In this document: one piece after another, positions 13,672 through 23,600 of the stretch | How the letters are laid out: each line of letters opens with the position of its first letter | Numbering within the stretch: the stretch's first letter is position 1 | Source: Ziziphus jujuba | Taxonomy: Eukaryota; Streptophyta; Magnoliopsida; Rosales; Rhamnaceae | DNA length: 64,000 nucleotides | NCBI RefSeq assembly: GCF_031755915.1 | Contig: NC_083382.1 | Span: 4,278,001 to 4,342,000 of the forward strand | Direction of reading: 5' to 3' | Notes under the pieces: model-generated | The model's database searches: none | Seen by the model: the letters and a program-made list of their open reading frames with translations, nothing else | Told to the model about the DNA's origin: nothing | Translations under genes and position numbers: made by a program

Positions 13672-16600
13672 TGTCAGGACCCGTCCAAAGTTCCCCACCG
13701 GAACCCTAGACAAGCCCTGATCCCAGGGAAACCCTACCGGACCCTTCTGTGGAAGATCCGGCAGAACCTCCCCTAAGGGATGGACTTACCACAAAATTTC
13801 CTGCACGGAAAACACACTTCTATAATTGTCCCCTGATTCCTCCCACAGTACTACAAACTGGTTCCACAAATTTTCAGCACCCAAAATGAAAATACAGTAA
13901 TCCAGTGCAATGCAAATACATAAGTGTCCCATACAGTATACAGAGCTTTATGAAGTACTACAAAATACAGAATACAGTAAAAGTGAAAGAAATAGTACAA
14001 CTGCAGTAAAAGAAGAACAAGGTACTGCACGAACAAATACAGCGAGGAAGATCGAGTCCGCTCCGAGTGAACACCGACAACCTGGTACCTAGAGGAACGG
14101 AATTTAAGAGTGTGAGATGCTAATCATCTCAGTGAGCGACCCTACTACTCTACACTATCATACCACGGTAATAGGTATATAAATAATAATTAGTTGGAAA
14201 TAATAATTTCTCTCAAAACCCTTACAATTCTCTCAGTTGGAAAGGTTCCCCTTTTAAAATATTTTCATAAAACCCTTTATTCATATTTCCCGAAAACCAA
14301 GACATCAATTAAATACCAGAAGCGGTAACAATTATATTTTTCATTAACATTTTATTTTTAAAACACAGTTCTGAAAATCATTTGATGCACCCACTATATA
14401 CCAGTGGCGCCAACAGTACCCAGCGTCCCAAGGTACCGCCAGACAGGAGGTTATAGAAAGAAACCGGCATACGGTCGCGTGGCGTCCCACTGCGCCGCTG
14501 CTAACCTGGTGTCCCGGCCAATGGGGGGTGGCCGCCCTCTCCGATGGCATCCACAGGACACCCTCATAATATCAACCGCGCGCTACTCACACCCACCTAC
14601 GCGCTAATCACAACCGTGTGCACACTAACCATATCACATATACCATATCACATAATCAGAACACCAGTACGTGCACGGTGCATCTAAAAATTATAAAATC
14701 CATAAATTTAAATCATAAAACAATTTTCACATTTTTCATAAGCATAGCGGGCATAATCCATCCGCTTGAACCGGGAAATTCTCCACAATTTCCTTATAAT
14801 CCATACCATAAATTCCATGATTTTCAAATCCACCAACTCCCAAATCCATCAATTCAAATATCCACATTTTTTCCAAGCATAAATAATTTCTCGAAATATC
14901 ATAATCAAATCCCATAATATTTTATGGGCATATTTCATAAAATTTGAAATCACCAACATAACCAAATATTTTCCTTGAAATATTTGAAAATCGAATCGTG
15001 CCCAATTTACCATTAAAACCACACCAATTTCAAAATCCTCAAAACCATAAAATAATTCCACATGGCATAAATTGGTGAAATACACATTTTTTTAAATCCG
15101 ATAAATTCACAAATAATTCCACAATAATTCAAATAAATATTTGGCACATAGAAATTAAATTCCAAATATTTAAATCACACATTATATATTCACCAATTAA
15201 ATTCCCAAAATTAATTTGAAGGTGGGTCACTCACCTTGTGCACGTATCTCAATCAAGATCCTCCGCAGGATCGACTCCGCTACTTGCACGTGCACCTAAA
15301 ACATCCACAGTACCAAAACCACAAATATTAATATTTTATTCGGGTAATCCCCAAATGGGTACCCGGGGAGCGAACATCAAACGATAACTAAAATTTACGA
15401 ATTATATACCGAATCGAAGCTCGAGTGATGCTAATCACAGATCCGGTCTTAATTTCCGATGATCGTACCCGACGGGGTCGGAATTTTATCGGGAAGCTTT
15501 TCGGGTTTCGGCTCCGCAATTCTCCCAAACCGTCGCGAATTGGTGGAAACGGAAGTCGGATTTGGGTTCAGGAGGTCGAACACTGCGGACTGGAGCTGGC
15601 CGGAATTTTCGGGTTCTCGCCGGAACAGTATTTTCCGGCGGGCCGCCACGTCACCGGCAACCGTCACCGGAACAGTATTTTCCGACGGTGGCCGTTTGCT
15701 GTGAAATTTTGCAGATTTGTAGATCGTGAGGAGAGCAATCCAACGGGACCGACGGTGAGCAAAACGGAGGTCGGACGGCGGAGAAATCACCGTTTGAAGA
15801 TTTTCGACCCCTCGCCGGAAAACGCTCCGATCCCGGCGCGTCGGTGGTCCGATGGCCGTGATTTTTGGTGGGTAGGCCGGACTTGAGGAGAGGATCAAGG
15901 CTGTCAGGTGCGTGTGGCCGGAAAATGGCCGGAACAGTGCCGATTCGCGGTGGCCGGCGGTGGAGGGGAAAAATCGCCGCCAAACTTCGGACGTCCGATC
16001 TGGGCGCGTCCGGCGGCCGTTCGCCGTGAAATTTGGAGGTTTTGCCGGAAATGAGGTGGGCAATCTGGCTGGCCGGCGCGTGTACAGTAACTAGGCCGGA
16101 AAAACGTGAAAATGACCGGCGGCCGACGGGTCCTCTCTCTCTCTTTCTCTCTCCTCTCTCTCTTTCTCTCTCTTCCCCGAGAGTTTTTCAAAATTAAAAC
16201 CCTGCGTGACACTGTTCATGCCACGTGGACCACTCAGAAGCTGACACGTGGCATTTCACTGTTCACGACCCAAAAACATTAAAATAATACGGTATCCGGT
16301 AAACTTCAAACGTCCATAACTTTTTAACCACAAGTCCGATTTAAGCGTGCCGCTAGTCTATGAACTCGTATCGACGAGTACTTTACAACCATACAAGAGT
16401 CAACTCACAATTACATCACAAGAAAAAGTCAACTCCCGGCACCTTTTAGACAGTTTACACTTCAACTTGTTTTGCCCATAACTTTCAAACCGTAGCTCCG
16501 TTTTCGACGTGCTACTAGTCTACGAACTCAGGGCGTCATGCACTTCGCCACGGTACCCTAGTCAACTCAAAATTCTCACCGAGTCAAAAAGTCAACTTTT

Positions 16601-16680
16601 GACCCCCTTCGGTCAACGGTCAACGGTCAACCTCGGTCAACGTGCACGGATTCCGGTGCGATTTGGGACGGGGTGTTACA
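13672..16680 (-). mobile_element. Solo LTR, copy B (3,009 bp), inverted next to copy A
   Basis: On the plus strand it starts TGTCAGGACCCGTCC and ends GGGGTGTTACA, the mirror of copy A. It is flanked by GTTGT on both sides (13667-13671 and 16681-16685), a perfect 5-bp target duplication. Copies A and B are separated only by that GTTGT, making a 5.9-kb imperfect palindrome inside the transposase gene. It contains a 204-codon minus-strand reading frame (16063-15449) rich in Arg and Pro, which I take as non-functional LTR sequence. B and A differ in many places, so they are not a fresh inverted copy of one insertion. Confidence 0.87.
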
Positions 16681-16827
16681 GTTGTAGACAACATCTTTAA
16701 GTTCTGCCAACGTACAATTCCTTTTGATACGTATAATCTTCGTTCTTTGACGTTGGTATCTCCAAGTACCTTCAGAACATACACTCCATGTTCCATCATA
16801 GAATAGTAGAATTGAAATTTGTGACAT

Positions 16828-17400
16828 TAAGCACAAAGGGTTTACCAATTCAAAACATAATAAGTATCTCTTTGTCACAAGCTTGTGGTAATTCATGAGG
16901 TCGTATGACTAAAAATAATTACAATTGTAGAATCTTTGCTAGAAGGTTTAACTATAATTCTGAAGCAAAAATAATGAAAAAATACAAATGCATTTTCAGT
17001 AAATGAGTACAGAAAATAAGCCAAACAATTATGTTTAAATGTTGCCTATTAACGCCTAGTAGAATAGCTACTCTTGATAGACATAGTGGATCAAGTAGAT
17101 TAAGATGTCAAGTTTGTAGCACATGTGCTAAATCATAACATAATGTTAGCTTGAATGGATGCAATGTTGACAATGTGGTGTTCTGTGGATTATTTTGTTC
17201 AACATCATAAACATAGTTACATTTAGCATGTCATTCGTATACAATAACATTATCAAAGTGGACAAATTCGATTGTCCAATCGATTTGCTTTTAGAAAATG
17301 GAAAAATTAAATATTCCGATGGAACCGCCGTTAAATTTTCCAACAAGCAAGTGTTTTGTAATTACCGATAGACCGTATGTAACAAACAAAGGTTGTAATT
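16828..17400. other. Transposase 5' flank of the MULE
   Basis: AT-rich DNA upstream of the transposase start. Near 17,358 the motif AATTACCGAT of the central array reappears, next to CCGATGGAACCGCC at about 17,318. TTGACAATGTGG near 17,167 also occurs near 129, at the other side of the element. No gene is seen. Confidence 0.45.
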
Positions 17401-18380
17401 TTCAAATGGAAATTTTCAAACCATTTATGGATTGTTTGACATAAAATAGCACCAATATATAACTTGCACTTATATATCATGCAAAGTGTGACAAACAATG
17501 AATCCAATATAAGGGAAAAACGTATACATATCTGTACATATATATATATATACACATACCAAAAAAATCTTTAACTCTAATCCGCACAAATGTACAATTT
17601 AATTACACCCTTTTGAAGTATATGGGCTCCACAATGAAGACTTTCAGTCTTGTTATTATCATAAAAGGTTGGGGGTATGCAGGGAGAGTGAACTGAACTA
17701 AAGGTGGTATTGTGTTTTCTGCAATGGTTGGTCAGTGCAAAGAAAGGCTGAAAGGTACGTAACCAACAAAAGAGAAAGAGAGAAGGAGACACACTGGATT
17801 CATTGAATGTGGTAGCAGGGAGAGTAAGAGAGAGGGATAGTAGTTAATGAGGGTAGATGAGAAATGGGAGATGGTAAAAAAATTTGTTTAAATATTTTCC
17901 ACTTTATTCGACAATTAATGAGAAATGAGGGTAGATGAGAAATGGAAGACTGTTACATTTATTCTACACTTTCATATCCATTTATTTAAATATTTTCCAC
18001 AAATGCACAATTAATTCCCTCCTGACAACTCTCGTTTGGACATACTGCCATGGAGCCGCATTTTAAAAGTGATTGGAAGAAGCTTGCAAGCTGGGAATAG
18101 TCTACAATCTAAAACTAACTACATTTCAATGCATACCATTCAAACAAGTTCAAATGGTCAGAAACTAGAGAGCCAATATTTGAGAACTCAATTACCATCC
18201 ATTTAAATTCTCATTCTTCGTATTTATTGCTTTTCCACATCTCAAATAATATGGAGAATTTAATAATGAAATTGGGTCCTTACACATCATCTTGACACGA
18301 GAATCATGTACAAAAACTAAAAACTAAATCTGAATTAGCAAAAGAAATTTGTACAAGTGTTTTATGAATAAAAACTAGAA
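17401..18380. other. AT-rich DNA with a local tandem duplication
   Basis: No coding signal was found. GAGGGTAGATGAGAAATGG occurs near 17,850 and again near 17,929, each followed by TTTAAATATTTTCCAC, so a stretch of about 80-100 bp has been duplicated. The stretch lies between the MULE and the gene-fragment cluster. Confidence 0.4.
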
Positions 18381-18557
18381 AATATTACAGCTCCTACAAA
18401 AGGCTCTGTTGGTATCAATCCTGAATTGACCAATGTTCCCCCTCAATGTCAAAATCTCGAACACCAACTGGCACCACAATTGGTATAATGCCAAACTTTA
18501 GTAACAGTATTAAAAGCATACGGGGCACTTCCATTAAAACGGAGACCGATTTGATAC
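18381..18557 (-). pseudogene. Fragment of an SMP/C2 membrane lipid-transfer protein gene (NTMC2T5-like)
   Basis: The minus strand reads SVSVLMEVPRMLLILLLKFG, then PIVVPVGVRDFDIEGEHW, and after one lost base LIPTEPFVGAV. This matches, from memory of the family, the SMP-domain region of plant NTMC2T5 / tricalbin-3-like proteins (..GELWVKLRLIPTEPWVGAV..). An intron acceptor (CCAG) precedes the first codon at 18557, so this is a DNA-level copy of an exon. The 1-nt deletion after EHW shifts the frame. Nothing else of the gene is present. It lies next to two other unrelated gene fragments on the same strand. The family name is from recall and should be confirmed by a protein search. Confidence 0.65.
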
Positions 18558-18644
18558 CTGGATGAAATCAAACGAAATATCTGCAGTTAGTTACAATATT
18601 TAGCATACAAGTTTCGAAGAAAATAATTAAATACCTAGAGTATC

Positions 18645-18789
18645 TATGAGATCCCACATCGGTTGGAAAGGGGAATGAAGTATGCCTTATGAGAGGATGT
18701 GGATACCTTTCCCTTGAGAGGCCTTTTAAAAGCATGCGAGCTGGGCCCAAAGCGGACAATATCTCATGCGGGTGGACTGGGCTGTTACA
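18645..18789 (+). mobile_element. 145-bp TRIM-like solo LTR with GTATC target duplication
   Basis: It starts TATGAGATCCCACATCGG (usual start TGTGAGATCC) and ends GGGCTGTTACA. It is flanked by GTATC at 18640-18644 and 18790-18794. GAGATCCCACATCGGTTGG is a common signature of short TRIM-type LTRs in eudicot genomes. The element sits between the NTMC2T5-like and ZIFL-like fragments. A 63-codon reading frame on the minus strand is chance. Confidence 0.75.
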
Positions 18790-19512
18790 GTATCCATAAA
18801 GAAGTATAAAGGTTCAAATCTAACAATTGAGGCAATAGCTCATACCCAGTAATATCCCTTGCTCTATATGAAATGTATAGAACCAAAATCCAATTTCATA
18901 GACTGATTTGCTAAAGGATGCCCAAATCTCCAAAACAGCAAAAAAAAACACCAATTTCAATCAATACATTGAGTAGATGGCCAACTTTCAATAAATACTA
19001 ATCTAGACTGCCAGAAAAAATATAAATATAAAAAAAAACACTCAAGTGATTTTTAATTTTTTTCAAGGAAAAAATAAGTATAAGAGGGTAGAAAAAAAAA
19101 TTTTGAAAGGGAGAAGGTATATTTCATTAACATATATACATATCAACACAAGGGGGGGTATTTTTCATTAAAGCTTTCAAAATAGGGGCATTTACCCAAA
19201 TTCGTTTCAAAAAATAATATCTAATTTCATACATATTCAGGAACTAAAAGAGTTAGAAAAATATGCTAAAAGGATGTCCGCATATACATTATAAGAATTT
19301 CCTAAAGGCAAGACAAATAACATAAGATATAATTAAAGTAACACAGGAAACATTTCAATGTCAAGTAACACCTTCAAATTTATAAACATGTCAAATTCAA
19401 ATAACAGTGAAAAAATTCCATCAATGGCATGGAAAATGCTATAAATGTTGGAAGCTATATACAAATGAGCATAATGAAGGAAAAAATACTCACAAATAAA
19501 ATACACACTTAC
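18790..19512. other. AT-rich spacer, no gene seen
   Basis: The stretch lies downstream of the ZIFL-like exon 2. A GGGGGG-containing stretch near 19,150 and GGGGCATTTACCCAAATTC near 19,185 resemble the ends of non-autonomous elements, but no pair of termini was found. Confidence 0.3.
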
Positions 19513-20428
19513 CATGAAATAAAGGAATGGAAACAGAGATGCTATTGGCAGCACTGCAAACAAATTGAGAAAGATAGTCAGTCAAAAACAACTACTATGT
19601 TGAAAAAATCATATAGATCATACATCATACAAGTGGTCCCGGACATGTGTGATTCAAGCAAGAAATGAAGAAGAGATCATTTCTTAAACAAATTCTATAA
19701 AAACATGGTATAAATAAGACTGATCCAAGTAAAAAGTATCGAATGATGAAAAATATCAGTGTGATGCACAATTAAATTCTGTTTGAAAAGGAAAACAAAA
19801 GGCAATAATAAATGTCTAATCTATTTACAGATAAAATAAAATAACTTGAAAACAAAATTAAGAAGGATGAAGAAGAAGAAGAAGAAGAAACAAGGCTATA
19901 AGTCGGACTTCAAAAAGGTTAACAAAACTGAATTAAAGTTAAAGATGTTTGTTGGATCTTCATTCAATCCTACTTCAAAGCATGTCTATCAAAAACAGAG
20001 TGTCAAGAAGAAGGAAGAATATGAAAATGTTTTCCATCAAATTCTTTTGCTACTTCCTTGTCAACCTCTGCCAACCTTCCAAAATGCAGCATCAAATTCA
20101 TCCACCAGTAATCTAACAAGTACAAAACATGTAGGAGAGAACAAAATACACATCACAGATGCAACAAATCAAACAAAACATCAACATGATCAACATTCAA
20201 CAATGCTTTGGAATGCCAATAACCAAAAATTAATAAAAATAAATAAATAACAAACAGTAGAAGAATAAGAAAAAGCATACCATTACACAACACAACAATC
20301 CAAATAAAAAGAAGGCCTCGAATTGGTAAACCATATTGTATCTCTTTATACTGTTCCACCTTACAACGTGGGCAATTCTCATAGTAAACCACGTTCTTCA
20401 GCAGCCTCTCTCTCCTCTCTTCTGCCAA
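19513..20428 (-). pseudogene. First two exons of a ZIFL-type (zinc-induced facilitator-like) MFS transporter
   Basis: Exon 1 (20428-20281) reads AEERRERLLKNVVYYENCP, then CKVEQYKEIQYGLPIRGLL and FIWIVVLCN. Exon 2 (19553-19513) reads VLPIASLFPFLYFM. Splice sites are GT-AG (GTATGC donor, TTTGCAG acceptor), and the 148-nt and 41-nt exons join in phase. The order CPGCKV.., FIW.VVLC, LPISSLFPFLYFMIRDF is the start of plant ZIFL transporters, which lead into the first membrane helix. The initiator is TTG instead of ATG. The next expected exon (IRDF..AKREEDIG) is not in the window. It is a 5' gene fragment and cannot make a transporter. Confidence 0.85.
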
Positions 20429-20747
20429 CTTTTTTTTTTTTAACTTACTTCTTGGGTTTTCAATACTCTCACAGATTTCTCATTTATATTGAGAGATTGA
20501 GATGAATGAAACTCTATTATTGCCTCACCATTAAATGGATTTGAGTAAAGCACCGATTAAGCATAGCCAATGAAGCATGGTAGACAAACACAGAGACACC
20601 TTGCTCGTCCTGTATTAAGTCCCAACTTATCTGGTGAAACTATAACAAATAACGTGTGGTTCTAACTCCTAACAATGTATATAAACTTATTTGTCTTTTT
20701 TTTTTCCTCCCATCTTTGTCTATTCCAGAAAGTCATATCTAGTAAAA

Positions 20748-20755
<8 letters not shown>

Positions 20756-20783
<28 letters not shown>
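20756..20783. repeat. (AT)n microsatellite
   Basis: An uninterrupted AT run follows an A tract. Similar runs lie near 21,800-21,824, 25,425-25,451, 26,108-26,134, 37,659-37,678, 47,989-48,021, 54,352-54,386 and 63,789-63,811. Confidence 0.9.
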
Positions 20784-20786
<3 letters not shown>

Positions 20787-21795
20787 AATAATAATAATAC
20801 ATATTAAACACATTTTTCATTTCCTCTTTAACTATCATCATTCAATGCGCCTGCCAATCATAATTTATACAGAACCGGTGGCAGATAAGCAATGGCACCA
20901 GACAACTAAGTACAGCAAAGACATACATTAAATAAGTATCACATGCAACTACGTAAAGCAATAAATTAAATAAGTATCACATGCAAAACCGTGACTAATG
21001 AACAGTCGAAGTTTTACCCTTGTTTTGCAAGAGCTCATTTGTTCTATCTATGGAGAAACCACAAACATTACATAAATTTAATAGCATCTAGCTACCATTT
21101 TTAGAGCTGTCAAGGAAGAAGATTCATATAAATCTAAAAGACCCAAGTATCCATGCAAAACAACGTACACCTAAATGCAGATAAAAAAATTGCCACTACA
21201 GTATGCATCATATTTGCAATACCAAATGCAAATTATCAAACACGCAGGAACCTTAAGGGAAACAGATTTTGCATCATAATTAGATGCATAACCATAAGCA
21301 ACTAACCATCATTACTTAATCAATTTTTCATACCAACCATAAATTTCCAATAAATCTAAATTTCATAAAATATTTTAGAGCCTTTAGCATATATGTTGAA
21401 ACATTCCTTACATAATTGCCAATGAAGAGTTCACGTTAATATTTAATTTCATTTCTGCCTTGTCATTTTCCAAATAGACCTTTCAACAAAATACCAAACA
21501 AATCTTGGGTTCATATTCAACACATATTCCGCTCATTAGCCTAAAGCTACTTAAAAAAATGATTAGATAACCTCCTGCACCTTGATGTCAATGGAATAGG
21601 GTAAGCCGTAAGTCTCAATAGCTCCAAAATTGTCCATGACCTTCCAAATAGAGGTTTGAAACATCCATGTTTCAGACTAACTATTCAAAGGGCAATCTTT
21701 GGGGAACCGTATTACAAACCCCCAACTTTAACCAGTTCAGCAATCAAGCTCAATAGGAAAAAACGAACTCTTGTCCTAACAAAGTTAAAATTACT

Positions 21796-21827
<32 letters not shown>

Positions 21828-21926
21828 GAACAACAGACAACAAACAACAAAAACCAAATGCAACCCCTAAATCATCATAGGAGACGCTTTTGATCAGTGA
21901 GAAATAAGAGATATGAGAATCTAAAC
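20784..21926. other. AT-rich spacer between ZIFL and isochorismate synthase fragments
   Basis: No exon of either gene was found here. An intron-like continuation of the isochorismate synthase fragment may occupy the right-hand part. Confidence 0.3.
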
Positions 21927-22443
21927 CTTTTGGCCTTTGTCTTCTCTCCTGAGATAGAAGAAGAACTCTGTGTAAAGTGAACAGTAGACCCAATTCCAAA
22001 AACTCCAATGGTTTCATTCACATAAGGCGATTTACAATCAGGATTTTCTGTTTCCTTTGATATAAAAATAGAGGGAAAACCTCGCAAGACTCTGACTGAC
22101 AGGCAAACCAATCCAAAGCTTTCGCATTGGAAGGCACAACAACCTTTAGAAATCCTCACAGAATCACATATGAAATGAAAACCAAACAAAATGACATAGT
22201 ATCAAAACAGCAAAGTCTTACAAAATTTTCCAGTACCTGAAACTGAAAGAACCCATTAGAGGTAGAAGGAGGATTCAGCTTCAACTTCCCCACATCATCT
22301 TTGATACTCTCTAATCCCTTCTCAAGCGTCAATGCCGGGGGTAGAGTACGTGTAATGCAAGTCTCCACCACAAAATCCCCGTCCTCCATTCCCGAATCCT
22401 TGCCGATTTCCATTATCGGTTCGTCAAATCGTACACCGAACAC
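21927..22443 (-). pseudogene. Two exons of isochorismate synthase (ICS), frameshifted fragment
   Basis: The first exon (about 22443-22237) reads VVETCITRTLPPALTLEKGL, then SIKDDVGKLKLNPPSTSNGF and FQFQ. A GT donor follows, then an 89-93-bp intron, then the second exon (22143-21927): VVVPSNAKALDWFACQSES, CEVFPLF, and in another frame ISKETENPDCKSPYVNETIG, VFGIGSTVHFTQSSSS. These are the N-terminal blocks of plant ICS, the plastid enzyme that turns chorismate into isochorismate for salicylic acid and phylloquinone. One T is missing from a T run (near 22,062), which shifts the frame in exon 2. The transit-peptide start and all catalytic exons are absent. An intron acceptor lies before the first exon, so this is an internal DNA copy. 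Confidence 0.87.
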
Positions 22444-23600
22444 TACCTAAAATAAAAATTACAAAAGCATAAGAAAAAAAATTACAGAAATAGTAAAAAA
22501 AAAAAAAAACACATAACCCTAATTTCGATTCCAACTTATCCCAAAAGCAACCAGAAAAAAAAAACAAAAACAAAAAAAAAACAAAAAAAAAAAACAAAAA
22601 AGAAAAACACCCCACAAATGTTTTAAAAAAAACCCTAGAAACTACTCAAATCGAAAAGTCAAAAGAAAAAAGAAGCAAACAGACCAAGTATTTTATCAGA
22701 GAGGCCAAGTGAAACAGCAAGCTTGGGCATCTGCTTCCGCCATGCAGTACCACCCTTGAGCTACGTATATAAATCCATGTCCTTCTTCACAATACCCTAA
22801 TTTCGAATTTCAAACCATCAATTTCTTTGTATGGAATTTTGGTGACTGGAGAGACGAAATGGGGTTGTTTGGTATAAGGGCAACTAAGTGAAGAAAGCTT
22901 GATGAATGAGAAGAGATGAGCTTGATGAATGAAAAGAGATGAGCCAGCTTTAAGGAAGGGTGATGAACGAGAAGAGAACAGTCGGATCAAGAAAAGAAAG
23001 AAATAACATAAAATACAAAAAAGTAAAAATATTTAATTGGATATAAAGGTATTTTGAAATTATTAAAAATTAAAAGGGTAGAAAAAAAAATACCAAATAA
23101 AGGAGTAAAAATCGTAAAGCTCATCCCTACGGGGGCATTGGCCAAATTCCCCTTTCAAATTCTTTTAGATACATCCCCACTTTTTCAAAATTTTATATAT
23201 TTTTTTATAGTTTCAATTTTCTTTCCCAGATACTCCTTCCGTCATGGTGACAAAAATACTTTTAATTAAAAAAAATGAAAAATAAGAAATAATTATTCCA
23301 TCTCTAGAAATTATTTTATTAATAACTTTATTTGTCAAAAAATTAAAACAAATTACAAAATGCCACCTTTCGATAAATATATATATATGTATATATATAA
23401 AATATTTGAATTTGATATTATAATATTTGAATATGTTAATTCAAAGGAAAATTTTTAAAAAACCATTGAATATTTTGCTTCGACATTTTATATTGAAAGT
23501 GTTTTTGTTATTTAAAAAATTATGCTTGTTTGACCACCAAATTTTAAAGTTTAATCAAAGAAAGGGGAGGATGTGAAAAAAAAAAAAAAAAAAAAGCGCT
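22444..23600. other. AT-rich flank of the gene-fragment cluster
   Basis: On the minus strand 22,745-22,693 there is a possible further exon-like stretch (TAWRKQMPKLAVSLGLSDK) followed by a GT, which I do not recognise. A-rich low-complexity DNA fills 22,495-22,620. GGGGGCATTGGCCAAATTCCCC near 23,133 looks like the end of a non-autonomous element. Confidence 0.3.

Larger units (their letters stand above)
8278..16827 (-). pseudogene. MuDR-type MULE transposase, interrupted by two solo LTRs and three stops
   Basis: Coding runs 16827-16681, then resumes at 10746-8278 once the two LTRs and one target copy (ACAAC on this strand) are removed. The join reads ..DVVYN / ALNLDST.. in frame and gives about 871 codons with no intron needed. 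From the N-terminus there is a PB1-like start (MSQISILLFYDGTWS), an acidic linker, a MuDR DNA-binding region (about FEFKVKKSDRVRYEVVC), a DDE core (RRVVAVDGTTLK and VFISDRHKSI), a SWIM-like finger (SCKEFDIDGFPCVHAIA, whose usual first Cys is Ser/Tyr here) and a C-terminal CCHC knuckle (CGRCKQIGHSSRSC). In-frame stops are TGA 9868-9870 (where CGA, Arg, is expected), TGA 9514-9516 and TAA 9496-9498. The gene is dead. It converges on the ULP1 gene of the same element. Confidence 0.93.
1..17400. mobile_element. Large Mutator-like element (MULE) with ULP1 protease and transposase, left end outside window
   Basis: The stretch holds a MuDR-type transposase gene on the minus strand and a ULP1-like protease gene on the plus strand, facing each other across a tandem repeat array. 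Transposase plus ULP1 cargo is known from plant MULEs (VANDAL, Kaonashi/KI-MULE and CUMULE types). A repeat motif found in the array (AATTACCGAT and its mirror) also occurs in the ULP1 first intron (near 545-575) and beyond the transposase 5' end (near 17,358), so the element reaches at least about 17,400. No terminal inverted repeat was found, because the left end probably lies before base 1. Both genes are dead, so this copy cannot move on its own. The outer limits are inferred. Confidence 0.7.

Noticed and set aside
15449..16063. 204-codon minus-strand reading frame
   Set aside because: It lies wholly inside solo LTR B, and its Arg/Pro-rich composition comes from GC-rich LTR DNA. Copies A and C do not keep it.
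18800..18830. tRNA-like GGTTCAAATC box
   Set aside because: No matching acceptor, D-arm or anticodon arm around it. No tRNA or rRNA gene was found in the window.
19846..20250. 134-codon plus-strand frame with a Lys tract
   Set aside because: Low-complexity Lys/Asn/Thr composition from AT-rich DNA; it overlaps the ZIFL fragment region on the opposite strand.
17800..23300. A defined Helitron
   Set aside because: Gene capture fits, but no TC start or CTRR-hairpin end could be pinned down by eye, so no element limits are claimed.
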